Shown piece after piece: positions 9,101 to 17,989 of a stretch of 64,000 bases of DNA. The notes beneath the pieces were generated by a model. The model did no database searches, was not told the DNA's origin, and worked only from the letters and a program-made list of their open reading frames with translations. The position numbers were made by a program, and so were the translations under genes. This DNA comes from a bacterium. Lineage in GTDB: Bacteria; Babelota; Babeliae; Babelales; UASB340. Where the stretch lies: positions 1 through 64,000 of the forward strand of contig DAOVPV010000004.1 in NCBI GenBank assembly GCA_030629005.1, read 5' to 3'. Position 1 is the stretch's first letter. Every line of letters begins with the position of its first letter.

Positions 9101-11642
9101 AAGCGCCATTATCAACAACAAAGATGATATAAGTAGTAATCTTAATAATATTAGATATAACTCAAGTGCAATATTAGTACATCAAAACAAAATTCGCTGG
9201 AACTCTAATGCAATAATAAGTACTGATGTAGCATCCTTAGAACAAGATATTAGAGAAAACTCTAATGCCATAGTAAGTTCTGAAAATGTAATTTTAAAAC
9301 AAAAAATTGCCAACAATAGCAATGCGACCATAAATCTAGAAGATGATATAAGAAACAATTCTAATGCTATAGAAACGTTAACCACACCACGATTAGAAAC
9401 GCAAATAAATCATAATTCTAGTGCAATTATAGAATTCTACACACTTGAGTTATCCGAAAATATAACAAACAATAGTAATGCCATAATTAATCATAATAAT
9501 TATATTAAGTACAATTCTAACGCTATAATTAGTGCAAGCATAGCAGAGCTTGAGCAAGACATAATAAATAATTCCAACGCTATTATCAAACATGAAGAGG
9601 ATATAAAAAATAACTCTAACTCAATTATTACAAACAAAAATTATATAAATTACAATTCCAACGCAATTTCAAATTTCGAAGATCATTTAATATATACAAG
9701 CTATGCCTCTATAGAAAATAGTACAAAAATAGGTTGGAACTCTAATGCTATAATTAGTAATAAGAACAATATCCATTATAATTCAAATACAATTCTCACA
9801 AACAAATCTGATATAAGTAACAATAACAATTATATAAGATATAACTCTAATTCTATTATTTACTTCGAAGAAAAAATTAAACATAACTCTGACAGCATAA
9901 TAAATCTTGATTACGATAACTTAACAAAAAACAACAGCAACTCTATTATTTTATTTAAAGAAAAAATTAATTATATCAGTAACGCTACAATCAGAAATAA
10001 CAACCAAATAGCCTATAATTCCAACGCCATTGTAAACTACAACATAACAGATTTACAAGACAAAATAAGACACAATTCTGAAGCCATCATAAATTTAGAA
10101 ACAGCAACATTAGAAGAAAAAATAAAAAACAATTCAAATACAATCGTTTATAATGATTCCAAAATACATTACAACTCACAATCAATTGTTCATGATTACG
10201 AAATTACGCCAGACCTTACAGATCAAATAAGACACAATTCTTCTACAATTATTAACAGCCAAGCTCTAGAATTTAAAAACAGAATACGTCACAACTCCAA
10301 TGCAATAATATATTTCAAAAAAACAGAAGGTGACACTATTCTAACTGAAAATCCAATTACAGGAGATATAACATTAAAACGTAGTATTTTTATAAACACA
10401 GACGAAAGAATATTTATTCAAGATAACGCAATCATAGATGGAAATGGCGTTGTAATAGTATTTTCAGACCCAAAACATGCACAATTTATCGTAACTCCAG
10501 GAAAAACAGTAACTCTAAAAAACATACAACTTTTAAGAATAAATCAAAATACGTTTGATTTAAGATATAACGCCTACGTAGATAGTAATAGTCCATCAGG
10601 TTGGACATTAGATGATGGACAAATAAAAATTGGTCAAAATGTATTATTTGGTCTTTCCGAAAACATTACAATGTCTCAAGGCTTAATTGAAATAATAAAC
10701 AATGACAATTCTCAAGCTCAAACATTCCAACTTAAAGGAATAGAAGGTCAGAAACAATTCCAAATTACACCATCAGATAATTATTCTAATGCATTATCAA
10801 AAGCAGACAACGGACTTTCTTGGAATCAACGTAAAGGCGGGTACACTAGCGCTGTTCCATTCCAACTTCCAGAAAGATTCCACAGAAACGATACTATACC
10901 AGTACTTGTAAAATGCAACGACAATACATTTGGAATTCAAAGTATTAATTTATCAGGCTTTGAACATATATCCAAAACAGAAACCACAAACTACACTGGA
11001 GCTATAGGCCTCCTCGGCAACTCATATGTAGATATAGGAGATTGTACATTTACAGAATTTGAAAAAAATAGAAACCTTCAAGAACACTATGACATGGTAT
11101 TTGTTATACAAAGTCTAGATAATAAATTAAGGCTATTAAAGGATGATTTATTATTCAGCGGACAAATACAATTTGCAGACTATGGAGAAAATGTTTTAAC
11201 TATAGATTCTATACTTACAGAACGCATTAGAGCAAAAGCAGGCTCTTTAGATCTAACAAGAAGTATACCTCAAATTAATTTTGCAACTGATTTTATAAAT
11301 CTAACATCTAAATACGGAACCGCAAGATTAATTTTTGCAAACAATAGAATTAGAATTAACAATAGAACAAATGCATTTGTCGTAGATAAAAACTCTTACC
11401 TTGCAGGAAATACAATAGAAGTTACAGGAGATCCTATTTGGGATAATTATAATCCTGCATCAGGAGAAAAAGAGTTTATATTAGACGTCAACGAACTTAT
11501 TGGTTTAGATGATATAGACAATCAACCAATTATTACAAATTCTTATCTTTTATTTAGAAACAAAAATTTAAAAAAGAAAAAAGCTCGTACCGCTTTAGAT
11601 TTAATTTATGAACAAGAACTAGAAATTATTTTTTATTCTTGA
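6198..11642 (+). CDS. Giant exported fibre protein 3 with inserted WD40-like propeller
   Basis: The 1814-residue product starts at TTG 6198 with GGGAG at 6188-6192, the same arrangement as the preceding paralog. A signal peptide covers about 24 residues. The head matches fibre 2, but after residue 294 a block of about 335 residues is inserted. It holds seven repeats of about 45 residues with the pattern W-S-P-D-G-N-Y-L-A-I-G-G ... ELQVYSF, which is typical of WD40 blades. The head then resumes (NNGLTLG, ISGWEQ, TTYGFEGGET). The stalk runs from about residue 741 to 1374 with IxxNSNA heptads. The conserved C-terminal domain follows to the end and finishes YEQELEIIFYS. Blades 3 and 4 are nearly identical in DNA (7436-7535 against 7568-7670), so the propeller expanded recently. 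An exported surface fibre is inferred; binding partners cannot be read from the sequence. Confidence 0.88.
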   Translation: MSNKYVNKILIFLVISYFNKVNTSTIKFHSPQAAIVLNNSKTYFGVPSLSSIEGWYQQNILQEYGKQNIKTFGSTLTYSCAPNQQINNYLYQPELTNDSELNLNEKTIYLSEDIFIPNSSSLKITSSGILDGQNKTLHIGEYSQIYLDNNVNVTFKNLILKNDYNSTVTTPILLGHNNAQITFDNCKTAFDSNFTFTSRMFFVNNNFNITGLYELTYKSTDTSHVLPHSSLIFEPGTTFNFAPNSPDKKNLNLVNETSKIKFNNASLSITNSGLNLTKGQLKFDNKVTITQTLPEVENISFLTQHDYGNHLRSVKWSPNENYLAIGGFTPPIGGELQVYSFNGSSLSLVDSVNYGVIIRSIDWSPDGNYLAIGGESPLNNNELQIYSFNGTSLSLVDSVDYGATIYSLSWKSDGNYLAIGGQTPISGDELQVYSFNGTSLSLVDSANFGNIINSLGWRSDGNYLAIGGQAPISGDELQVYSFNGTTLTFVTSENFGTSISSVIWNPNNKNIAVGGSSPLNNNELQIYSFDEINLNLLDSINYGDSDNIYSVSWDSNGNYIVFGGQTLVAENEIKIYKFDQKLFFVASIELNNLVTTLDWSTNSKYIAEGGSHSDVNVYELQYNITSDPPALNNGLTLGNSNLGSNYDLSTFINGDSRVELSTKLVIDNTTSSENNLNFANKNASLVLKNPDAKLHVTNNEGISGWEQYSIIKDSNGDNVWINSNTTYGFEGGETKPTTDLISNNSNAIITHVNNDIKWNSNAIINQQENITNNSNSIVNNKNNIKYNSNAIVSTDATIVTQNMENNSNAILMQDDKIRWNSNTIINNAKPVEQNSNAILDLKSQIPYISNTTINSKNNIGYNSNVIINNKNNIINNSNAIINNKNNIDNNLNDIKYNSNAILLHQDKIRYNSNTILNNAKPVLQNSDTILNLKEQVLYISNVTINNSSNISYNSNTIINNKYSIRYNSSAIINNKDDISSNLNNIRYNSSAILVHQNKIRWNSNAIISTDVASLEQDIRENSNAIVSSENVILKQKIANNSNATINLEDDIRNNSNAIETLTTPRLETQINHNSSAIIEFYTLELSENITNNSNAIINHNNYIKYNSNAIISASIAELEQDIINNSNAIIKHEEDIKNNSNSIITNKNYINYNSNAISNFEDHLIYTSYASIENSTKIGWNSNAIISNKNNIHYNSNTILTNKSDISNNNNYIRYNSNSIIYFEEKIKHNSDSIINLDYDNLTKNNSNSIILFKEKINYISNATIRNNNQIAYNSNAIVNYNITDLQDKIRHNSEAIINLETATLEEKIKNNSNTIVYNDSKIHYNSQSIVHDYEITPDLTDQIRHNSSTIINSQALEFKNRIRHNSNAIIYFKKTEGDTILTENPITGDITLKRSIFINTDERIFIQDNAIIDGNGVVIVFSDPKHAQFIVTPGKTVTLKNIQLLRINQNTFDLRYNAYVDSNSPSGWTLDDGQIKIGQNVLFGLSENITMSQGLIEIINNDNSQAQTFQLKGIEGQKQFQITPSDNYSNALSKADNGLSWNQRKGGYTSAVPFQLPERFHRNDTIPVLVKCNDNTFGIQSINLSGFEHISKTETTNYTGAIGLLGNSYVDIGDCTFTEFEKNRNLQEHYDMVFVIQSLDNKLRLLKDDLLFSGQIQFADYGENVLTIDSILTERIRAKAGSLDLTRSIPQINFATDFINLTSKYGTARLIFANNRIRINNRTNAFVVDKNSYLAGNTIEVTGDPIWDNYNPASGEKEFILDVNELIGLDDIDNQPIITNSYLLFRNKNLKKKKARTALDLIYEQELEIIFYS

Positions 11643-11733
11643 ATTAAAAAATAATTAATTCTAGCTTTGCAAGTAAATGTTTTTCTCTTATCTGTTTTTG
11701 TTTTTTTTAAGTCTTTAAATAGGAAGGATTTTT

Positions 11734-12441
11734 ATGAAAAAAATAGTCATTCTTTTTTTAACATTATCTCTATTTACAAAAAATACATATGGAATAAGAA
11801 CATATAAATCTTTAGGAAAATTTAAATCTACCTTTGATATGTTAACAGCAAAAGACAAAACCTTAGAAAAGTTTGCAAAAACAATTTCTGAAAATACTAA
11901 TTACCAATTAACAGGAGTTTTCAAACCAAATATAGCAGAAAAAGTTCTAAGTAAAAAGAAAGAAGATGCAATAGAGTGGTTCTCTATAATATTTATATAT
12001 TCTCTTTTAAATGAAGTAAAAGAACAGCTTCAATTGGCACTCGGAAAAGAAGAACTTGATGCTATTTTAAATCTAAGCAAAAAAGAACTCGTAATTCTTT
12101 TAAATAAAAGCCTAGATAAATACATAAAAGACAAATCTTTAAATCTTCAATATTTATCTAGATTTTTAAAGATTCTTTTACGAGTACATCTTTTTATAAA
12201 AGAAAACGGAAAAGTAGGAGTTGAAGACTTAGAAAAAATTCTTTACAAAAATACAGGCAAATCTGGCAAAAAAAGTTATTTTACAAAATATATACAACAA
12301 CTATATAATAACAAAAAAATAATTACACCATCATTAATAACATGCCTAGAATCGGAATACATAAATTTTGAAGCTACAATAGGCTTCGTTAGAGACATTA
12401 TTGCAAGTTTAAGAACAGGAAGTACTTGCTCCATGTTCTAA
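11734..12441 (+). CDS. Exported helical protein of unknown function
   Basis: The 235-residue product has an N-terminal signal peptide (MKKIVILFLTLSLFTKNTYG) and a good Shine-Dalgarno sequence, AGGAAGGA, before the ATG. The mature part is rich in Lys and Leu and appears all-helical, with no motif I recognise; the last residues include two cysteines (TGSTCSMF). It follows the fibre array by 91 bp in the same direction and is followed by a clear terminator at 12487-12523. Membership of the fibre transcription unit is possible but not shown. I do not assign a function. Confidence 0.75.
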   Translation: MKKIVILFLTLSLFTKNTYGIRTYKSLGKFKSTFDMLTAKDKTLEKFAKTISENTNYQLTGVFKPNIAEKVLSKKKEDAIEWFSIIFIYSLLNEVKEQLQLALGKEELDAILNLSKKELVILLNKSLDKYIKDKSLNLQYLSRFLKILLRVHLFIKENGKVGVEDLEKILYKNTGKSGKKSYFTKYIQQLYNNKKIITPSLITCLESEYINFEATIGFVRDIIASLRTGSTCSMF

Positions 12442-12486
12442 GCGATAATAAAACTATATCTGTATTTTTATATTAAAAACATAGGC

Positions 12487-12523
12487 CAGGCTAGTTTCTA
12501 ATTGTAAACTAGCCTGTTTTTAT
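12487..12523 (+). terminator. Rho-independent terminator after the exported protein gene
   Basis: An 11-bp perfect stem (CAGGCTAGTTT with its complement) and an 8-nt loop are followed by TTTTTATT. It lies 46 bp after the stop at 12441 and closes the unit that begins with the fibre genes. Confidence 0.85.
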
Positions 12524-12647
12524 TAGCTATAATAATCATATAATTTCAAATTCTATAAAAAACACGTATACTTTTGTTACATTATAAAAGTGGTGAACGC
12601 TTTTACAAAAAAGCATCTTGTGTAATTTAAAACCGAAAGGAAGAACC

Positions 12648-13118
12648 ATGGCTACTAGCTTTTCTCTATCTTTAGAGCTTGTATTACTAATGAGCTGGCT
12701 ATTAAAACATGAGAAAAAAAACTTAAGAATACTTATTAATAGAGCACTAAAAAATGGATTTTCTAAAGAAATCGATCTTATCGATACATTTACACAAGAA
12801 GAACTAATGGACCTCGATTCTGACTTTGCAGACAATCTACATGGTTCTATCTTAGATTTCATGATAGAAATGGAAGACATTCTTTTAAAAAGGCTCAATG
12901 CAAAAAGTAACAGCTATGATTTACAGAATTTTTCTCCAAAGTTACAAAAAATAAACTATTCTAAAATAGATAAAAAAACATTACTACAAAGCTTAAAAAA
13001 TGCCGATAGTTTTTTAGATAAAAGTTTAACCAAAAGTGAAAAAATTGAATTATCTGAAACATTTTTTTCTGAAATTCTAAAAAACTGGGTTCCAAAGACT
13101 AACGAACCTATAAATTAA
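12648..13118 (+). CDS. Small hypothetical protein
   Basis: The 156-residue product starts at ATG 12648 with AAAGGAAG just upstream. The frame opens earlier at TTG 12618, but that codon has no ribosome binding site. The sequence is charged and predicted helical, with a hydrophobic patch near the N-terminus (LELVLLMSWLL). It has no obvious cleavable signal and no motif I recognise. Its stop codon overlaps the stop of maf on the other strand, so the two genes converge with no room for a separate terminator. The function is unknown. Confidence 0.65.
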   Translation: MATSFSLSLELVLLMSWLLKHEKKNLRILINRALKNGFSKEIDLIDTFTQEELMDLDSDFADNLHGSILDFMIEMEDILLKRLNAKSNSYDLQNFSPKLQKINYSKIDKKTLLQSLKNADSFLDKSLTKSEKIELSETFFSEILKNWVPKTNEPIN

Positions 13119-13732
13119 AATTTAAATCCAATTTGTTTTAAGGCCTGCACCAATTCAAATATTGGCAGGCCTATTATATTTGAACAAGAACCATTAATTG
13201 TTTTACAAAAACGCTGACCATAATTTTCTATAATTCCACCACTTGCTGATTTTAGTGCCTGAGGTAAATGTTTAAAATATTCATCAAAATCTTCATCTTG
13301 AACAATAAATTCTGCTTGTGAAGTTGTCGTCCAATGCTTGTGCTCAACTGTCTGCCAAGAATTATTTTTAAAAACTTTTTTTTCTAAACAACAACCCGTC
13401 GTCGCATCAACCATCTGTTCTCTAAGAATACCCAACATACGCTTTGCATCTTCAATATCTTTTGGCTTACACAAAATCTCTTTTGTTTTATGTGTATAAA
13501 CTAAAGTATCTGCTGTTAAAACAAAAATAGGTTGCTCTGATTTTATTCTAGAGAAATCAACATGATTTAATTTCTCTTGAGCAATATTTAAAACATATTC
13601 TTTAAAGTTTCCATTAACATTAACAGCGCATTCATCCGCATTATGACCTATAACTTTAAAGTTTATATCAGCTTGCTCTAATAAAATTTTACGTTGCAAC
13701 GAGCCAGACGCTAAATATAAAACATCCTTCAT
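13115..13732 (-). CDS. maf: Maf-like nucleotide pyrophosphatase
   Basis: Maf proteins hydrolyse non-canonical or modified nucleoside triphosphates to monophosphates and are linked to septum control. The 205-residue product has the family order: N-terminal LASGSLQRKILL (the SxxRxxLL substrate loop), VLTADTLVY with the catalytic Asp, a KPKDIEDAKRML helix, SASGGIIENYG and GSCSNIIGLPIFEL near the end. In most Mafs the first loop reads S-P-R-R; here it is S-L-Q-R, so one of the usual arginines is lost and specificity may differ. The ATG at 13732 overlaps the dprA stop in an ATGA and has GGGAG six bases upstream. That fits translational coupling in a dprA-maf operon. Confidence 0.85.
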   Translation of the reverse strand: MKDVLYLASGSLQRKILLEQADINFKVIGHNADECAVNVNGNFKEYVLNIAQEKLNHVDFSRIKSEQPIFVLTADTLVYTHKTKEILCKPKDIEDAKRMLGILREQMVDATTGCCLEKKVFKNNSWQTVEHKHWTTTSQAEFIVQDEDFDEYFKHLPQALKSASGGIIENYGQRFCKTINGSCSNIIGLPIFELVQALKQIGFKF

Positions 13733-14940
13733 GTTCGCTCCCAAAAACCAGCCATATTTTGTCGAATTTTTCCATCTAATTCTAAATCAAAAAGCTTTTC
13801 CTGCAAAACTTCTATGTCTAAATTCAACTTTATACTTAAGTTATCCAAAGACAACGGCATATTAATAGAACTTAAAATAAAACTAGCTTGTTTATCCATA
13901 TTATTTTTGGGGGTCACCTCTAACCGTTTTTCTTTTTTTTCTAAACTTACCGTTGTCGCTATTTTTTTTGCAGCACTTACCTCAGATACCTTATCATCAT
14001 TTTCAACAATAGTTATACCATAATCTTCTAAAATATCATTTACAGAATTAACAAGTTTCGCACCCTGCTTTATCAGATTATTACAACCAACACTCATTAA
14101 ACTTTCAATGTTACCAGGAATTGCAAAAACATTTCGCCCCTCATCAAGAGCAAATTTCGCTGTAATTAAAGCTCCACTTTTTTGTGCAGCCTCCACAACC
14201 AAACAGCCTGTAGAAAGTCCAGCTATAACTCTATTTCTAGCAGGAAAAGTTCCTCTATCCGGCCCCATTCTTAATGGAAAAATAGAAACCAAAGTACCGC
14301 CGCCATTGGCAACTTTCTTAAAAAATTTAATATTGCGTTCTGGATATGGACTCAAAATTCCGGAACCTAAAACAACTATTGTTCTGCCTCCAGCATCAAT
14401 TGTACTTTTATGCGCAATCGTATCTACGCCCAACGCCCCACCACTTACTATAGAAATATCATTAAAAACTAACTCTGGAATAATTTTATCTAAAACTCTT
14501 TGAGAATAACTTGTAGATTTTCTAGCACCAACAATAGCCAATGTTTTTTTATAGGTATTTAATGGTTTCCCCTTGGAATAAATCATTATTGGCGGCGAAT
14601 ATATAGATTTTAAAATTTCAGGATAATCTAAATCCAAAAAAGTATGGTAATCTATCTTATATTTTTCTATTAATTCCAACTCTTTACTTAATAAAGCTTT
14701 ATTTTGCAAACCATTAACAATAGATTCCGCCTGATTTTTTGTAAAACTAAATTTACGTTCAAAATCATTTTGACCTAATTCATAAACCATAGATAAATCA
14801 AAATCTTTTTTTTGTATTTCTGGATGTCTTTGGCCTGCAACAAACTCATTAAAAAGTTTTTTAATAAACTTTAAAACAAGCGTTGGACCAATTCCATAAA
14901 TCAAAGATAGATGCAATAAAATTTCGCGATTATTTTTCAC
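13729..14940 (-). CDS. dprA: DNA processing protein DprA (Smf)
   Basis: DprA loads RecA onto incoming single-stranded DNA during transformation. The N-terminal segment carries a helix-hairpin-helix-like SAM region (YGIGPTLVLKFIKKLF). The Rossmann core follows with AIVGARKSTSYS, SGGALGVDTIAHKS, VVLGSGI, YPERN, FPARNRVIAGLS and VFAIPGNI, all family signatures. A C-terminal winged-helix (DML1-like) region ends the protein. The length of about 403 residues is normal. I place the start at GTG 14940 because GGGGA lies five bases before it; a TTG at 14952 is in frame but has no binding site. It is transcribed with maf. Other competence genes are not visible in this window. Confidence 0.9.
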   Translation of the reverse strand: MKNNREILLHLSLIYGIGPTLVLKFIKKLFNEFVAGQRHPEIQKKDFDLSMVYELGQNDFERKFSFTKNQAESIVNGLQNKALLSKELELIEKYKIDYHTFLDLDYPEILKSIYSPPIMIYSKGKPLNTYKKTLAIVGARKSTSYSQRVLDKIIPELVFNDISIVSGGALGVDTIAHKSTIDAGGRTIVVLGSGILSPYPERNIKFFKKVANGGGTLVSIFPLRMGPDRGTFPARNRVIAGLSTGCLVVEAAQKSGALITAKFALDEGRNVFAIPGNIESLMSVGCNNLIKQGAKLVNSVNDILEDYGITIVENDDKVSEVSAAKKIATTVSLEKKEKRLEVTPKNNMDKQASFILSSINMPLSLDNLSIKLNLDIEVLQEKLFDLELDGKIRQNMAGFWERT

Positions 14941-15013
14941 TAGGTTCCCCAAATTGATGAATGCTCATCGCAGCAAGCAACGAGGAATCATTCATGAAAT
15001 TGATTTTTTTATT

Positions 15014-15094
15014 ACTGGATCCTCGATCAAGCCGAGGATGACAAGTTTAAGATTATCTCCATTTTGTCATCCTGAATTTATTTCAAGATCCAGT
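15014..15094. repeat. Palindromic repeat family A, double-hairpin copy 2
   Basis: Outer arms ACTGGATC (15014-15021) and GATCCAGT (15087-15094) enclose inner arms GATGACAA (15037-15044) and TTGTCATC (15064-15071), giving a nested structure. The right half contains ATCCTGAATTTATTTCAAGAT, like the other family A copies. It lies between gyrA and dprA. Confidence 0.75.
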
Positions 15095-15113
15095 TCATAT
15101 TATTAAAACTTAA

Positions 15114-15137
15114 GCCGGGTCAACACTTCAACCCGGC
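15114..15137 (-). terminator. Hairpin after gyrA
   Basis: A 7-bp GC-rich stem (GCCGGGT with ACCCGGC) stands nine bases past the gyrA stop. On the gyrA strand it is followed by TTAAGTTTTAAT, a weak U-tract. On the opposite strand a run of eight T follows, but no gene on that strand ends there. Confidence 0.55.
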
Positions 15138-15145
15138 CCTTTTTT

Positions 15146-17725
15146 TTAGTTTTCTACGTTGTCTTTTTTTTCTGCAGGCTTTTCTTCTTTTACAATTTCA
15201 ACAACAGTATCTTTACTTTCAGCTGTTTTGGTAGCTTCTTCTTTACTTTCAGCTGTTTGTATTTCATCTTCCACAGACTCTTCAAAAGATGCTATTGAAG
15301 ATAAACTCTGGCCTTTGCCAAGACGGACCAAACGAACACCTTTCGCTTGTCTGCCCATTTTTCTTATTTCATTAGGAGAAAGCCTTATTATTTTACCATT
15401 ATTATCTATAAGTAAAATATTATATTCAGGAGAAACAAGAGTCAGCCCTATAACAAAACCATTACGTTTATCTGTTGGTATAGTTCGTACACCAACACCA
15501 CCTCTATGCGCAATCCTAAAGTCTGCAACTCTTACCTGTTTGCCATAACCTCTTTCAGTTGCAAAAAGTAACGATTTTACAGATTCATCGACTGAAACAA
15601 TCCCTAAGCCAACAACCTCATCACCGGAACGAAGCTTAACACCACGCACACCGGCAGCTTGACGACCCATGGCACGAACTTCTTTTTCGTTAAACCGTAT
15701 ACCTTGGCCCTTTTTGGTTGCAATAACAATTGTATCACTTCCAGAACTTAGTCCACAAAATACAAGTTCATCTTTTTCTCTAAGACCAAGAGCACGAATA
15801 CCAGTACTTCTAATTTTACCAAAAGACTTTCCACCTGTTTTTTTGATTACTCCAAATTTTGTTATCATAACCAAAAACTTATCTGAAGCATCTCGAGTAC
15901 TTAAAAGCTTTACAACTTTCTCGCCCTCTGTTAAAGGAAGCAAGTTTACAACAGCTCGACCCTTAGAAGTTCTAGAACCTTCTGGCACTTGGAAAACTTT
16001 TAAACTATAAACTCTACCCAAGTTAGTGAAGAATAAAAGTTCATCATGATTTTTCGCAACAAATAGATCTTGAACAATATCTTCGTTGTCAGAAAGATCT
16101 GCCATACCTTTTTTGCCTTTTCCACCACGATGTTGTACAGAATAAGTTTCTAACAATACACGTTTTATATAGCCCTTTTGAGTTAAAGTTACAACAACGT
16201 CCTCATCAGAAATAAGATCACCTTCTTCAAGAATATCTACAGCTCCTTGAATAACACTTCTACGCTTATCTGCATAACGATTTTTTATTTCTCCAAGCTC
16301 TTGTGCAACAACTCGCTTTAACTCGTCTTCATCTTTTAAAATGAATTCAAGTTTTTCTATTATAACTTTTAATTCTTGAATCTCTATTCTTATTTTTTCT
16401 TGTTCTAAACCAGTTAAACGCTGTAACCTCATTTCCAGAATAGCTTTTACCTGCACAGCACTAAGCTTAAACTTTTTATCTAAAGCAACCGTCGCAGTTT
16501 GAGTATCTTTAGATTTCTTTATAAGATCAACAACTTCATCTATACTATTTAAAGCAATTACTAAACCTTGTAAAATATGATCTTTTGCTTTGTTTTTAGC
16601 TAAATCAAACTGCGTTCTTTTTGTAACAATTTCTTTTCTATGTAATAAAAATTGCTCTAACATCTCACGCAAAGTAAATACCATTGGTCTATTATTATTT
16701 AATGCCAAAAGCAAAATAGATACTGAGGTTTGTAATGTTGTATGCTTATAAAGCTGGTTTAAAACTACCTGAGGAGATTCTCCGCGTTTTAAATCTATAA
16801 CAACTCTAATCCCTTTTTTATTAGATTCATCTCTAATATTAGAAATGCCTTCTATAACTTTATCCTTTACAAGATTTGCTATATTTTTAATTAAGTCTGC
16901 TTTATTTATCTGATATGGTATTTCTGAAATTACAAGAATCGGATGTTTTTCATCCCCTTCAATATCAATTACACCACGCAAAATAGCTTTTCCATGACCA
17001 GTTCGATATGCCTTTAAAATTCCAGCACGACCACATATAATTCCACCTGTTGGAAAGTCTGGAGCAGGAACTAATTCAAATAATCTATCTTCAGATAAAT
17101 TTGGATCTTGTAACATTTCCATTGCAGCTGTTACAATTTCACCCAAATTATGTGGCGGAATAGAAGTTGCCATACCAACCGCAATACCACTAGAACCATT
17201 TATTAATAAGTTTGGAATTTTACTTGGTAAAATAGTTGGCTCTGTTTTAGATTCATCAAAGTTTGGCCTAAAGAGTACGGTATCCTTTTCTATATCTGTT
17301 AAGAGCTCTCGCGCAAGCTTGGCCATCTTAACTTCTGAGTATCTCATAGCTGCAGCATTATCACCATCTATGGAACCCCAGTTTCCTTGACCATCTAATA
17401 ATGGGTACCTTTTAGAAAAATCTTGAACTAACCCGACCATAGATTGATAAATTGCAGAGTCACCATGAGGATGGTAATTACCCATAACCTCACCAACAAC
17501 CGTTGCTGATTTTCTATATGGCCTTTCATTATATAAACCAAGTTTATGCATCGCATAAAGAATTCTTCTATGCACAGGCTTTAAACCATCTCTTACATCC
17601 GGCAAAGCTCGACTAATAATTGTCGACATTGCATAATCTAAAAAGGACTCCTTTAATTCCTTTTCTATAGAACGAGGAGAAATGGCTCCTAAAATTTTAT
17701 CTTTTTTTTGGGTATCGTTAGACAT
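15146..17725 (-). CDS. gyrA: DNA gyrase subunit A
   Basis: This is the breakage-reunion subunit of gyrase. The start is ATG 17725 with AAAGGGGGA upstream; TTG 17746 is in frame but poorly placed. The N-terminus has ISRALPDVRDGLKPVHRRI, then HPHGDSAIY and the catalytic Tyr at about residue 129 (AAMRYSE). The C-terminal propeller carries the GyrA box QHRGGKGKKGM and several later blades (KKTGGK, VRGVKL), which argues for GyrA over ParC. The residue equivalent to E. coli GyrA Asp87 is Gln (AIYQ). A tail of about 45 acidic and Lys-rich residues with a repeated TAESK motif follows the last blade and is probably disordered. The gene is not paired with gyrB here. Confidence 0.95.
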   Translation of the reverse strand: MSNDTQKKDKILGAISPRSIEKELKESFLDYAMSTIISRALPDVRDGLKPVHRRILYAMHKLGLYNERPYRKSATVVGEVMGNYHPHGDSAIYQSMVGLVQDFSKRYPLLDGQGNWGSIDGDNAAAMRYSEVKMAKLARELLTDIEKDTVLFRPNFDESKTEPTILPSKIPNLLINGSSGIAVGMATSIPPHNLGEIVTAAMEMLQDPNLSEDRLFELVPAPDFPTGGIICGRAGILKAYRTGHGKAILRGVIDIEGDEKHPILVISEIPYQINKADLIKNIANLVKDKVIEGISNIRDESNKKGIRVVIDLKRGESPQVVLNQLYKHTTLQTSVSILLLALNNNRPMVFTLREMLEQFLLHRKEIVTKRTQFDLAKNKAKDHILQGLVIALNSIDEVVDLIKKSKDTQTATVALDKKFKLSAVQVKAILEMRLQRLTGLEQEKIRIEIQELKVIIEKLEFILKDEDELKRVVAQELGEIKNRYADKRRSVIQGAVDILEEGDLISDEDVVVTLTQKGYIKRVLLETYSVQHRGGKGKKGMADLSDNEDIVQDLFVAKNHDELLFFTNLGRVYSLKVFQVPEGSRTSKGRAVVNLLPLTEGEKVVKLLSTRDASDKFLVMITKFGVIKKTGGKSFGKIRSTGIRALGLREKDELVFCGLSSGSDTIVIATKKGQGIRFNEKEVRAMGRQAAGVRGVKLRSGDEVVGLGIVSVDESVKSLLFATERGYGKQVRVADFRIAHRGGVGVRTIPTDKRNGFVIGLTLVSPEYNILLIDNNGKIIRLSPNEIRKMGRQAKGVRLVRLGKGQSLSSIASFEESVEDEIQTAESKEEATKTAESKDTVVEIVKEEKPAEKKDNVEN

Positions 17726-17989
17726 ATCTAAAGTCCCCCTTTCCAAATAAAACTGTTTTCATAATTAAGTTAATTAAAACAAAGTAAAAACCTACTAAAA
17801 ATATAGATGTATAAGAATACTACGCTTTGGCATGTTATACAAGTTTTTAAGGCTTTTTCAATAGTTTTTTTTATTGCGTGAAATATCTCAAAGCTAGTAA
17901 CAAAATAAGTAAACAAATCTTTATAAAATTTAAAATAAAAGTTATGCTTGCAAACAAAATTATAAACTCAATTAATAACGAAAAAAAAC

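Noticed and set aside
13814-16010. Several plus-strand frames opposite dprA and gyrA.
   Set aside because: They overlap strongly conserved genes on the other strand and have no recognisable features.
15146-17725. Topoisomerase IV subunit ParC instead of GyrA.
   Set aside because: The intact GyrA box (QHRGGKGKKGM) and multiple C-terminal propeller blades favour GyrA.
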